Assembly (NCBI GenBank): GCA_902705865.1
Contig: CACSIO010000034.1
Coordinates: forward strand, 315,287 to 379,286
Length of the DNA stretch: 64,000 nucleotides
Source of the DNA: BD1-7 clade bacterium
GTDB taxonomy: Bacteria > Pseudomonadota > Gammaproteobacteria > Pseudomonadales > DT-91
Reading direction: 5' to 3'
Below the pieces are notes generated by a model, which ran no database searches, was not told the origin of the DNA, and saw only the letters and a program-made list of their open reading frames with translations. The position numbers were made by a program, and so were the translations under genes. How positions within the stretch are numbered: position 1 is the first letter of the stretch; every line of letters starts with the position of its first letter. Below, piece after piece: positions 26,457 through 34,928 of this stretch.

Positions 26457-27097
26457 CAGGCTATCGCAGTGTGCAGTCCGCACTCGGCATCGTCACGTAC
26501 TTTGGTTGGGTCGAAGTAGTGTTTGCAAGTTGGAAGTTGATGCTTCTGCATATAAGCAACAACCTGCTCTTCCGTTAAATTAAACAGTGGTGCGACTTTT
26601 AATATGCCGCGACCATCAATTGAAACAATACCGAGGTTTTTGCGGTGTTCGGTTTCTTCTTTACGAATGCCGGAAATCCAGATTTCTGGTTTTATTTCGT
26701 CCAGCGCCCGAGAAAAAGGCTCCAGCTTGACCTGATGGACAAATTCATCGAACTCAGGTTCGTCTGGCGAAGGTATGCCACCAAGAATTGCATTACGGCG
26801 CTCAGCAGACATCAGGGGGTTGTAGATCCGCATATTAAGCTCCAATGACTTCATCAGCGTGTCAGCAACAAGATAGGCGTCGCGCATGTTATAGCCACTA
26901 TCTACCCATACCACAGGCACATCATGTGATTCTGGTGTATTGCTAAGCAGATGCAGTGATACTGCTGAATTAACACCAAAACTGGTCGTCATAATGGTGT
27001 TTTTGTTTAATGATAACGCCCAGCGAATGATTGCTTCTGGCGATTGCTCTGCCAACTCAGCATTTATTTGCTCGAGATCCAGCTGACCTATATGCAT
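26456..27097 (-). CDS. cysH: Phosphoadenosine phosphosulfate reductase CysH
   Basis: 213 residues from ATG 27097; the longer frame begins with TTG and is less likely. PP-loop family: TTSFGVNSAVSLHLL, PVVWVDSGYNMRDAYLVAD, ISGIRKEETEHRK and the catalytic C-terminal AECGLH. The absence of paired cysteines of APS reductases suggests the thioredoxin-dependent PAPS enzyme. It reduces PAPS to sulfite for cysteine synthesis; CysG (siroheme for sulfite reductase) is encoded at 36350. Translation is coupled to the pseudo-RluA gene. Confidence 0.88.
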   Translation of the reverse strand: MHIGQLDLEQINAELAEQSPEAIIRWALSLNKNTIMTTSFGVNSAVSLHLLSNTPESHDVPVVWVDSGYNMRDAYLVADTLMKSLELNMRIYNPLMSAERRNAILGGIPSPDEPEFDEFVHQVKLEPFSRALDEIKPEIWISGIRKEETEHRKNLGIVSIDGRGILKVAPLFNLTEEQVVAYMQKHQLPTCKHYFDPTKVRDDAECGLHTAIA

Positions 27098-27381
27098 AAA
27101 GATATGATTTTCCAAACGGGTGATGACTTCGGTGAAGAGGCGCAAATATAATCAAATTTGAAGGTTTAGACAAATAAATGCACGAACTTGCCGTGGAATT
27201 CATTTTTTATAACCATATGTTTTTACTATATATCTTACGCTTATATTGAGCATGATTTGAGGGTTAAAACAAATGCAATGCTCCAACATTTGAGTAATAA
27301 AATTAATTAGTATACGATCCGTTTCGTAATGAGTGAATTGATACACAATTCTTCGGTTAATAACAATTCAAGGAGTCAGGA

Positions 27382-28254
27382 ATGCGCTTCGCTTATCATG
27401 CGTGTATGTGCCCGCCAGAGCAGTATCCCGAACTGGCCGTTGCAGCAGAAGAAAACGGCTTTGACGGCTTTACGCTACCGGATAGTATTTGCTATCCCAA
27501 GGTTGCAGATACCAAATATCCTTATAATGCTGACGGAAGCCGGAATTTTCTTGAGGGAACGCCTTTTCTTGAGCCATTTGTTGCCATCCCTTACATGGCA
27601 GCGATCACAAAGAAACTGCGCTTCACTACGAGCGTCGTAAAGCTGCCGATACGCAATCCTGTATTGGTCGCAAAACAGTTAACCAGTATGAATGTTCTCA
27701 CGCAGAATCGTTTCGCGTTCGGTGTGGGTATCAGCCCTTGGGTTGAAGATTTTGATATTTGCGGTGAACCGTGGAAAGGTCGCGGAAAGCGCATGGATGA
27801 GATGATCGATATTATTCGCGGCCTGCATTCTGGCGAATACTATGGGTTTGAAGGCGATTTTTATAATATCCCTGAAATCAAGATGAATCCGGTTCCAACA
27901 AAGCAAACGCCGATTCTTATCGGTGGCCACGCTGAGCTTGCTTTAAAGCGTGCGGCTCGAATTGGTGATGGTTGGATTCATGCCGGTGGCGACACAGAAA
28001 CCCTGACTGGCTACATTCAGCGACTCAACCAGCTTAGGCAGGAGTTTGGTACCGACCAAAAGCCATTCGAAGTTCATGCCATTACGGCAGATGCATACAG
28101 CGCTGAAGGTGTTGAAAAACTCGAAGAGGCTGGTGTGACTGAGTGCATCATAGGATTCCGTGATGCCTACGCGGGCAAGCAAGACGACACGAGTGTTGAA
28201 GATAAAATCAACATGATGAAGTGGTTTGCTGACAATATCATTAGCAAGCAATAA
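27382..28254 (+). CDS. LLM-class (luciferase-like, F420/flavin-dependent) oxidoreductase
   Basis: 290 residues from ATG 27382 with a strong ribosome-binding site (AAGGAGTCAGGA). TIM-barrel, bacterial-luciferase-like fold with FAYHACMCPPEQYPELA at the N-terminus, FGVGISPWVEDFDICGEPW, GRGKRMDEMIDIIRGL and PILIGGHAELALKRAARIGDGWI. Members of this group use F420 or FMN. The cofactor cannot be decided from sequence. It diverges from cysH; a short inverted repeat TACGA/TCGTA (27313-27328) sits in the gap. Confidence 0.85.
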   Translation: MRFAYHACMCPPEQYPELAVAAEENGFDGFTLPDSICYPKVADTKYPYNADGSRNFLEGTPFLEPFVAIPYMAAITKKLRFTTSVVKLPIRNPVLVAKQLTSMNVLTQNRFAFGVGISPWVEDFDICGEPWKGRGKRMDEMIDIIRGLHSGEYYGFEGDFYNIPEIKMNPVPTKQTPILIGGHAELALKRAARIGDGWIHAGGDTETLTGYIQRLNQLRQEFGTDQKPFEVHAITADAYSAEGVEKLEEAGVTECIIGFRDAYAGKQDDTSVEDKINMMKWFADNIISKQ

Positions 28255-28261
28255 GTAGATT

Positions 28262-28305
28262 GGCAGGATGGCGACTCCGCCCTAAAGCGGCGTCGGTGCC
28301 CTGCC
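28262..28305. terminator. Strong GC-rich hairpin between LLM and flavin reductase genes
   Basis: GGCAGG (28262-28267) pairs with CCTGCC (28300-28305), with an inner stem GCGAC/GTCG and CCGC/GCGG. A pyrimidine-rich tract follows on the plus strand. It lies between convergent genes and is probably a terminator, though it could be an unrelated REP-like element. Confidence 0.55.
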
Positions 28306-28370
28306 CTTTATCCTTCCTTCACATCACCACTTCTGTGGTGCGAATTTTTGCCGAAGCCCGATCAATAAAA

Positions 28371-28985
28371 TCACGCAGGTCTGCGTATTTTTATGGCCGC
28401 TCCATTTACCCAATATTCACTGCCGCCAAGTCTGGCGAGTGGATCGATCGAGGCGGCATCTACGGTTAATCGTTGACCCTCTTGGTATGCCACATCGTCG
28501 CTGATATAAACGTGTGTGATCTTCCCGAATATAAGCTCTTGTGGAGCCCCGCCGAGTTGTAAACTTTCGTATAGCTCACAACCGAATGCAACTTTGCATG
28601 ACGTTAGCCTTGGCAGTGGAAAATCCCCAAACTCAGACAACTCAATCTCCTGACGCTCAATCTCAGAATCGCCATATTCGAGAGATGCGGCGCTTTGGGT
28701 GACACACTCTGCTTGTTCTGCATGCGGTATATGAACAACAAAGTGACTATTGGATTTGATGTTCACCCGTGTATCTTTCGGTGTGTGGTCATCCTTCATG
28801 CCTACTGACAGCATTAACAGTGCCGGATCCGAGCTGACTGCAGTGAAATAGGAAAATGGTGCGAGATTAAAATCACCTCCCGTTGAATTTTCCGTCAGAA
28901 CCCATGCGATCGGTCTAGGGATCAGTGTTTGCGTTATGGTGTGGTACACCTGATTACTTGAAAGCTCACTGACGTTAATAAGCAT
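28371..28985 (-). CDS. Flavin reductase-like (FMN split-barrel) protein
   Basis: 204 residues from ATG 28985 with AGGA upstream; the longer frame to 29114 has no good start. FMN-binding split barrel of the flavin reductase-like family: RPIAWVLTEN..GDFNLAPFSYFTAVSSDPALLMLSVG, KDTRVNIKSNSHFVVHIP and GGSEYWVNG. It probably binds FMN or acts as an NAD(P)H:flavin reductase. It diverges from truC with 40 bases between starts and converges with the LLM oxidoreductase, which may use the reduced flavin; that link is inference. Confidence 0.8.
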   Translation of the reverse strand: MLINVSELSSNQVYHTITQTLIPRPIAWVLTENSTGGDFNLAPFSYFTAVSSDPALLMLSVGMKDDHTPKDTRVNIKSNSHFVVHIPHAEQAECVTQSAASLEYGDSEIERQEIELSEFGDFPLPRLTSCKVAFGCELYESLQLGGAPQELIFGKITHVYISDDVAYQEGQRLTVDAASIDPLARLGGSEYWVNGAAIKIRRPA

Positions 28986-29025
28986 TGAGTTATCCTGAAG
29001 AAGGTTGAAATGGTATGATGCCGCA

Positions 29026-29811
29026 ATGACGTTAGAAATTTTATATGAAGACTCGCAATACATTGCGATCAATAAACCGGCCGGACTGCTGGTACATCGA
29101 AGCCCTATCGACAAATATGAAACTGAGTTCGCTGTACAAAAATTGCGAGACCAAATCTCACAGCATGTTCACCCGGTGCATCGCCTCGACAAGCCTACGT
29201 CAGGCGTATTGCTTTTTGCAAAAGATAAAACATCTCTTCGTTTGATTCGTTCGCTTTTTGATAGCACTTCTACATTACCAGGCGACAAGGCTATTTATAA
29301 AACCTACATCGCAGTCGTCAGAGGGTATTCTCCTGAGGACCTTGAGATTGATCACCCGGTTAAAGTTCGCTCTGATGGCGCAGATGATTCATCGTCGAAT
29401 AATGGTGATGAGGCCAAGCCCGCTAAGACGTCCCTACACCAAATCGGTAAGGTAGAAATCCCTCACTGCATCGAAACTTACCCCACGAGTCGTTACAGCC
29501 TTGTGGAGCTGAAGCCTGTGACGGGCCGTAGGCACCAACTTCGTTATCACATGAAGCACATAAGGCATCCAATTATTGGCGATGCTAAATACGGTAGAGG
29601 TCGTCATAACCGTTATTTTCGAGAGCATTTCGATTCCGATCGGCTACTCCTTGCTGCAACGGGATTAGAATTTGTGCATCCGACGACAGAAGAGTGGGTG
29701 AAAATAAATGCTGGTATCGGGGATACGTTTACATCGGTTCTCTATACGCTGGGCCTACATAAAGCCTATGAAACATACCTAAAGGAAGTTCGGCAGCATG
29801 CGCCTCGATAA
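29026..29811 (+). CDS. truC: tRNA pseudouridine(65) synthase TruC
   Basis: 261 residues from ATG 29026. RluA fold without S4: EILYEDSQYIAINKPAGLLVH, the catalytic HRLDKPTSGVLLF, and GRRHQLRYHMKHIRHPIIGD. The N-terminal LVHRSPIDK and central EIPHCIETYPTSRYSLVEL match TruC rather than RluA/C/D. It makes pseudouridine 65 in tRNA-Ile and tRNA-Asp. Ends 14 bases inside rsuA. Confidence 0.9.
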   Translation: MTLEILYEDSQYIAINKPAGLLVHRSPIDKYETEFAVQKLRDQISQHVHPVHRLDKPTSGVLLFAKDKTSLRLIRSLFDSTSTLPGDKAIYKTYIAVVRGYSPEDLEIDHPVKVRSDGADDSSSNNGDEAKPAKTSLHQIGKVEIPHCIETYPTSRYSLVELKPVTGRRHQLRYHMKHIRHPIIGDAKYGRGRHNRYFREHFDSDRLLLAATGLEFVHPTTEEWVKINAGIGDTFTSVLYTLGLHKAYETYLKEVRQHAPR

Positions 29812-30511
29812 GTTTATTTGCCATGCAAAAGGCATTACTCGCTCTGAGTGTAAGAGGCTTCTTCATCGTGGCATGGTTACGGTTAACCAAGAAATCGTTA
29901 AAAACCCAGGCCTTAGAGTGTCATCGTCGGACAATGTTGTTTTATCCGGGGCATCAGTCCAGCGCTTTGAAGATATATACATGTTACTGCACAAGCCACC
30001 TGGTTATGCCTGCTCTCATCTTGATGATGGTGCTCCATCAGCGCTCAACCTACTTCCTGAAAGCTTTGATGCATTTAAAGCCAAGCTATCCTTTGCAGGT
30101 CGTCTTGATGTTGGCACAACTGGCCTAGTGCTACTGAGTACCGACGGGCAATGGATCCATCGGGTGACTAGTCCAAAACAGAAGCGATCGAAATCAAAGC
30201 AGTATCGAGTCACTCTCGCTCGTCCATTATTAGATGCGGACGCTAGAGCAGTTGAATCAGGCCTCATACTAAAAGGCGAGCCAACACCCACCCGCCCCTG
30301 CGTTATTACTCTCCACAGTGATACGCAATGTGACATTGAGTTGTCTGAAGGGCGCTACCATCAGGTGAGACGAATGTTTGCCGCTGTCGGCAATCATGTA
30401 GATGCACTTCATCGATTCGCGATTGGTAACATCCAACTGGATGATCAAATCAAAGCCGGAGCGCATCGAGCACTAACACAGCAAGAAATAGAGTTTTTTA
30501 ACAATGATTAG
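29798..30511 (+). CDS. rsuA: 16S rRNA pseudouridine(516) synthase RsuA
   Basis: 237 residues. S4 domain (about 1-55; RLDKFICHAKGITRSECKRLL) followed by the RsuA catalytic domain with LHKPPGYACS, GRLDVGTTGLVLLS (catalytic Asp) and GRYHQVRRMFAAVGNHV. It overlaps truC by 14 bases and rsmC by 8, so all three are in one translationally coupled operon. Confidence 0.9.
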   Translation: MRLDKFICHAKGITRSECKRLLHRGMVTVNQEIVKNPGLRVSSSDNVVLSGASVQRFEDIYMLLHKPPGYACSHLDDGAPSALNLLPESFDAFKAKLSFAGRLDVGTTGLVLLSTDGQWIHRVTSPKQKRSKSKQYRVTLARPLLDADARAVESGLILKGEPTPTRPCVITLHSDTQCDIELSEGRYHQVRRMFAAVGNHVDALHRFAIGNIQLDDQIKAGAHRALTQQEIEFFNND

Positions 30512-31544
30512 CCCTCAGGATCAACTCGTTCTCCAGCTGGCCTCCGAATCGCCCACGCAAACGTTGCTTTGTCTTGGGGAGTCGACAATTCCTGCTTCAT
30601 CACTTCGAGGGTTTGCAGGTGTCATTTTGTCAAATCGTTGGGATGTTGCGCAAGCCGTCAAGGCGGTAAGTGTGGCCGTCAAATTTTCCGATTTTGATAT
30701 CTCCGCCGCTTTGGGCGACTTCGTTACCGCGACTCGTGTTGTCATGGGCGTTGCCAAAGAAAAGGCCATAAACAAGCATATAATTGATCAGTTTCTATCG
30801 ACTCCCTCGTTAGATGAACTTGTGTTTGTTGGTGAGAAGAAACAAGGTATCAATAGTATCGTTAGTCACCTGCCAAGCGATGTTTACACTCTCGAGCGCA
30901 CTAAGCATAAAAAACAGCTGCAAGACGTTGTGATCAGAAAAACATCGACGCCTTTTATACCTGATTCGGATAGCGAATATTCAGGTTTAGGCAAGATTGA
31001 TGTTGATGGATTCGAATTTTGGTCAAAACCAGGCCTATACGGCTGGAATAAAGTGGATAAGGGAAGTGAGCTGCTGGTGCAGTGCGTTCTGGAATGGATT
31101 GAGGAGCGTTCATCCAAACCCGATAGCATGCTCGATCTCGGCTGTGGGTATGGCTATTTATCGATGTGTATTGGCGATAAGGTAGGTCGAGTTGTCGCGA
31201 CTGATAACAATGCGGCCGCGTTATCTGCGGTGGATAGAAATTTGAATGCTCTTCGACTTGATGACTACCGTGTTACGCCGACTGACTGCGCTGATTCCAT
31301 CAAAGAGAAATTTGGGCTGATTGTCTGTAACCCACCCTTCCATAAAGGCTTCAATCACGAGAAATCCCTTACAGAACAATTTGTTATTACCGCAAAAAAC
31401 AGACTAAATGAGGATGGGGTGGCATTTTTTGTAGTGAACGAATTTATCGGTATTGAAAAATTCATAAATAAATACTTCACAAAACAGCAAATGTTGGTTA
31501 AAAAAGACGGGTTCAAGGTTATGTTGGCGCACCACGCACAATAA
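30504..31544 (+). CDS. rsmC: 16S rRNA (guanine(1207)-N2)-methyltransferase RsmC-like
   Basis: 346 residues, with the two-domain layout of RsmC: a degenerate N-terminal methyltransferase-like half and a catalytic C-terminal Rossmann half with LDLGCGYGYLS (SAM motif I) and LIVCNPPFHKG (N6/N2-amino methyltransferase motif IV). It methylates G1207 of 16S rRNA in E. coli. Its position in the truC-rsuA operon supports an rRNA role. Overlaps rsuA by 8 bases. Confidence 0.85.
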   Translation: MISPQDQLVLQLASESPTQTLLCLGESTIPASSLRGFAGVILSNRWDVAQAVKAVSVAVKFSDFDISAALGDFVTATRVVMGVAKEKAINKHIIDQFLSTPSLDELVFVGEKKQGINSIVSHLPSDVYTLERTKHKKQLQDVVIRKTSTPFIPDSDSEYSGLGKIDVDGFEFWSKPGLYGWNKVDKGSELLVQCVLEWIEERSSKPDSMLDLGCGYGYLSMCIGDKVGRVVATDNNAAALSAVDRNLNALRLDDYRVTPTDCADSIKEKFGLIVCNPPFHKGFNHEKSLTEQFVITAKNRLNEDGVAFFVVNEFIGIEKFINKYFTKQQMLVKKDGFKVMLAHHAQ

Positions 31545-31616
31545 AAACAACAATAACCAGACTTCATTAGAGTCTCATTTAAGCTAGGCGCTATCCTTCA
31601 GGGTTGAAGCGGTTCT

Positions 31617-32525
31617 ATGTATAAAATTCAGGAAAAGGGCAAGCCGGAAACAGCTATCTGGCTCGTTAAGCTTGAAACAACGATTGGTTCAGAGTCTGAA
31701 GCCGATATTGCGGTTAGTGGGCTTTCATCGAATCTCGTTGCTGCTAAAATATTGTCAGATAATAACGAATTATTTGTGGCGGGAATTGCCAAGAATACAA
31801 ACGGCCTGGCTATTCTGCTAAACGGCAAGACTGTAACTCATAAAACTGCGCTTCAACACGATGATACCTTGGTAGTTGGCTCCACATGCTTTGAAATAAT
31901 AAGCCCTAAGCGCGCTATGGCGAAGTTAACCTTCGAGCCAGATATCCCTAGAGATCCTCGAGTTTGGCAATTGCAGTCCGTAGATAAAAATCTTGGGAGA
32001 CAAGTATTCCGACTAGGACCTCATACTATCTTAGGCCGTGATGCTAATTGCAGTATCTGTATTCCTGATTCTCACCTCTCGCGAAGGCACGCCGAGCTTA
32101 TTGTTACCGGTGGCAAGGTGTTGATGAAGGATCTGGATTCTTCGAATGGGTCTTTCGTGAATAATAAGCGCTGCATGGAAGCTATTCTTAATGATGGCGA
32201 TGAAATTCGTTTTGATATACTGAACTTCAAGCTTGTAGCGCCCGTCAATACGAGCATCGGGTTTACGCCGCGAGAAATTGAGCGTAATAACGCCAATGTC
32301 GTGGTAGACAAAGTTGTACCCCCAGCGACAAATTCGATAACCATCGAGAATACCAACGACATTACTAAATCTTGGAAAACCCGCCCGACATCAATCGGTA
32401 ATCGTGAGAATGATTCGATCGATGTGCTTCTCGAAAAGCACAACAAAGCGAAACGCATTAGTCGAGCGATATTCGTTGTGGTCTCTATTGGGCTTTGTGC
32501 ACTTGCACTGGTAATTTTGCGCTAA
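31617..32525 (+). CDS. FHA-domain protein with C-terminal membrane anchor
   Basis: 302 residues. A divergent FHA-like segment (about 10-95) precedes a canonical FHA domain (about 118-205) with LGRDANCSICIPDSHLSRRHAEL and SSNGSFVNN, so phosphothreonine binding should be possible. A linker of about 65 residues follows and the last 20 form a membrane helix (ISRAIFVVVSIGLCALALVIL). This predicts a cytoplasmic FHA on the inner membrane by a tail anchor. Partners such as Ser/Thr kinases or a type VI secretion system are not encoded here. Converges with meaB. Confidence 0.8.
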   Translation: MYKIQEKGKPETAIWLVKLETTIGSESEADIAVSGLSSNLVAAKILSDNNELFVAGIAKNTNGLAILLNGKTVTHKTALQHDDTLVVGSTCFEIISPKRAMAKLTFEPDIPRDPRVWQLQSVDKNLGRQVFRLGPHTILGRDANCSICIPDSHLSRRHAELIVTGGKVLMKDLDSSNGSFVNNKRCMEAILNDGDEIRFDILNFKLVAPVNTSIGFTPREIERNNANVVVDKVVPPATNSITIENTNDITKSWKTRPTSIGNRENDSIDVLLEKHNKAKRISRAIFVVVSIGLCALALVILR

Positions 32526-32610
32526 CGCTATTGACGCGTCAGTTGTGCGAAAGAGCTAGGCGAACGCACTTTACCTTCCCGCTCGCCATTCAAATACTGG
32601 TATTAACCAA

Positions 32611-33567
32611 CTAAAGTAAATCTGTGATTCTTCTTGCGGCTAAATACGGCGTTGTTTGCCCGTGATTAACTTGTGCTTCCAGTTGTGGGAACAAGTTCTT
32701 GATCTCTGGGGTGTTTTTAATCCGAAGATCGATCATTTCGTGCATTAGGCGCCGCATCCACTCGATATTTTGCTTCGCGCGTTTCTTGTCGAAGCTGCCT
32801 TGGTCAAGAGCCATAAAGTAGAAATCAATAATCATGCCCCATACTTCTTCTATACCCTCATTTTCTACCGACGAGCAGGTCATAACTCGTGGTGTCCAAG
32901 CGCTAGTGAAATGAAGTAAGTTAACAGCGCTTTGGTACTGCGATCGGGTTCTTGTCGCGAGATTTATGCTTTCGCCATCACACTTATTAATCACTAGAGA
33001 ATCTGCGAGTTCCATAATACCTTTTTTGATGCCTTGAAGTTCATCGCCGGCATTTGGCATCATCAAAACAAGAAAGAAGTCGACCATGCTTGCAACTTCA
33101 TATTCGGACTGCCCTACCCCTACGGTCTCAACAATGATGACATCATAACCAGCAGCCTCACAAAGCAACATAGTTTCACGAGTTTTGTTGGCGACACCAC
33201 CCAGTGCGCCTTCAGAGGGGCTTGGTCGAATGAAAGCATTGTCGTTTCTTGATAGCTCTTCCATACGGGTTTTGTCGCCGAGAATGCTACCGCCAGCGAT
33301 CGGAGAGCTCGGGTCAACAGCCAGTACAGCGACTTTTTTCCCCAAACTAATAATGTATTGGCCAAATGCCTCGATAAATGTCGATTTACCGACGCCTGGC
33401 ACCCCAGTGATGCCAATGCGGATTGAGTTACCTGTGTGTGGTAGAAGGTCTTCCAGCAGTTTCTGGCTATTTTGGCGATCGATATCACGTTTGCTTTCGA
33501 CCAGCGTGATGGCTTTAGCAAGGTCACGGCGCGTGCCTTGAAGTAGTCGCTCGATATTTATTGGCAT
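32611..33567 (-). CDS. meaB: Methylmalonyl-CoA mutase-associated GTPase MeaB
   Basis: 318 residues. G3E-type P-loop GTPase: GVPGVGKST (Walker A), AVDPSSPIAGGSILGDKTRM, ETVGVGQSE (switch II), and INKCDG for guanine specificity. It protects and loads cobalamin into methylmalonyl-CoA mutase. No mutase gene is in the window, so the partner must be elsewhere. Formerly called ArgK/LAO transport ATPase. Confidence 0.92.
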   Translation of the reverse strand: MPINIERLLQGTRRDLAKAITLVESKRDIDRQNSQKLLEDLLPHTGNSIRIGITGVPGVGKSTFIEAFGQYIISLGKKVAVLAVDPSSPIAGGSILGDKTRMEELSRNDNAFIRPSPSEGALGGVANKTRETMLLCEAAGYDVIIVETVGVGQSEYEVASMVDFFLVLMMPNAGDELQGIKKGIMELADSLVINKCDGESINLATRTRSQYQSAVNLLHFTSAWTPRVMTCSSVENEGIEEVWGMIIDFYFMALDQGSFDKKRAKQNIEWMRRLMHEMIDLRIKNTPEIKNLFPQLEAQVNHGQTTPYLAARRITDLL

Positions 33568-33695
33568 GGGATATTACTGACAGGAATTGAGTGGTGTATG
33601 ACAAATTTGAAGGTCAGTATTCTAGCAGAATGCCCGATTACTGTCAGTGTTAGGCTTTAAAATAGCCGCCGAGAGTGGCTCTGGCGGCACCTTTA

Positions 33696-34787
33696 TTAAT
33701 TGAATTTAACAGCGTGACGATGAATCGCTTCGCGCTTCCATACAAAGCTTTCGATGTAATAGTGGAAAAAACCACAAATGAATGTGATTTGCAGGCCAAT
33801 TTTCATCACCTCAGGCATCCCCATACCCATAAGGGTTGCATCTACGGCCCCGGCAGCTGATTCGATGCCATTGGCAAGGCCTATCGCAATCAAAGGGCAA
33901 AGCACGAGCGGAGGGAAAGGCAAAAATGCCAGCGCACGATAGATATAGTTATTTTTCACCTCAGAATTTCGATTCTGATCGTGTGTGCTGTAAATAATAA
34001 ATGCGGTTACATCATGCACAAACCGTGGAATCGCGATAACGAATACGGGGTAATCCATCAATAAAAAGAACACGCCAGCAATCAGCATTGCGATGTTGCT
34101 ATACACATACAATGTTCCAATCTTGGCTTGTGAATCGCGCGTTAATGAAAAGCCGATAATCGTCGCTGCAAGAATGAATATGCTGGCAATACCGACAAGA
34201 ATTTCATAAACGTGCACAGAAGCAAAGGCCGGCTGTTGAATGATGTCTTTTGCGAAAATAATGGCATATATCGCAGTGGCACCAATGGTTGATGTCCAGC
34301 GCCACCACTCATATTTTTTGGTGGGGCGTACTTTCATCAGCATCATACCGATACCGAATTGCTGTGAAAGCACGTGATACATGGTGTAGGTTGCAAAGAA
34401 GGCAAAAAATAATGCGTATATCGCACCTGCGAAAGGCTGGGGAATTAACAGCGGCGTAACATAGTTAACGGATAGAACGCCTGCGATGATGATGATGAGA
34501 GCCTTGCTAAATCGCGCCTTATAATAAGTTACATACTCTTTATCAGCCAGTGTAACAAGCGACGAAACAATGTGCGGAAAGTTGAACACTATCGCCCAGA
34601 ACGCCCACTCTGCAGGCTGAACGGGTAAAAATTGATTCTGCAACGCGGAGTTAAAGAAGAGTTTGTCTGCAAAGACAATAAACAGACTCAGCGGAATCAC
34701 ACCATACAGGCTGAATAAAAGTTTACTGTTAACTGCGTACTTTTTGGCGGTCGTCAGCGGATGCGCCGTTGATTCTGCGACTGACAT
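33696..34787 (-). CDS. Polytopic membrane protein with conserved histidines, unknown
   Basis: 363 residues from ATG 34787. About eight to nine hydrophobic segments. His residues lie at helix edges in a repeated pattern: FPHIVSS near residue 65, TMYHVLSQQ near 135, RFVHDVTAF...STHDQN near 255 and FFHYYIESFVW...IHRHAV at the C-terminus. Such membrane-embedded His clusters occur in di-iron hydroxylases, desaturases and carotenoid-cleaving Brp/Blh proteins. None can be assigned here. No neighbour gives a clear clue; gor is upstream and meaB downstream. Confidence 0.75.
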   Translation of the reverse strand: MSVAESTAHPLTTAKKYAVNSKLLFSLYGVIPLSLFIVFADKLFFNSALQNQFLPVQPAEWAFWAIVFNFPHIVSSLVTLADKEYVTYYKARFSKALIIIIAGVLSVNYVTPLLIPQPFAGAIYALFFAFFATYTMYHVLSQQFGIGMMLMKVRPTKKYEWWRWTSTIGATAIYAIIFAKDIIQQPAFASVHVYEILVGIASIFILAATIIGFSLTRDSQAKIGTLYVYSNIAMLIAGVFFLLMDYPVFVIAIPRFVHDVTAFIIYSTHDQNRNSEVKNNYIYRALAFLPFPPLVLCPLIAIGLANGIESAAGAVDATLMGMGMPEVMKIGLQITFICGFFHYYIESFVWKREAIHRHAVKFN

Positions 34788-34928
34788 AGCGGAGTACCTG
34801 TCTGTTATTATTTTTATGCGCATAGGCCGGCCTATAGTGACCGGCTTTACTGCAAGTGTTCAAAGACTCTGTTTTTACCGAGATAATCAGAGAGTTGCAA
34901 GCGCTTCTTCAAAGATAATATTAAGCGA

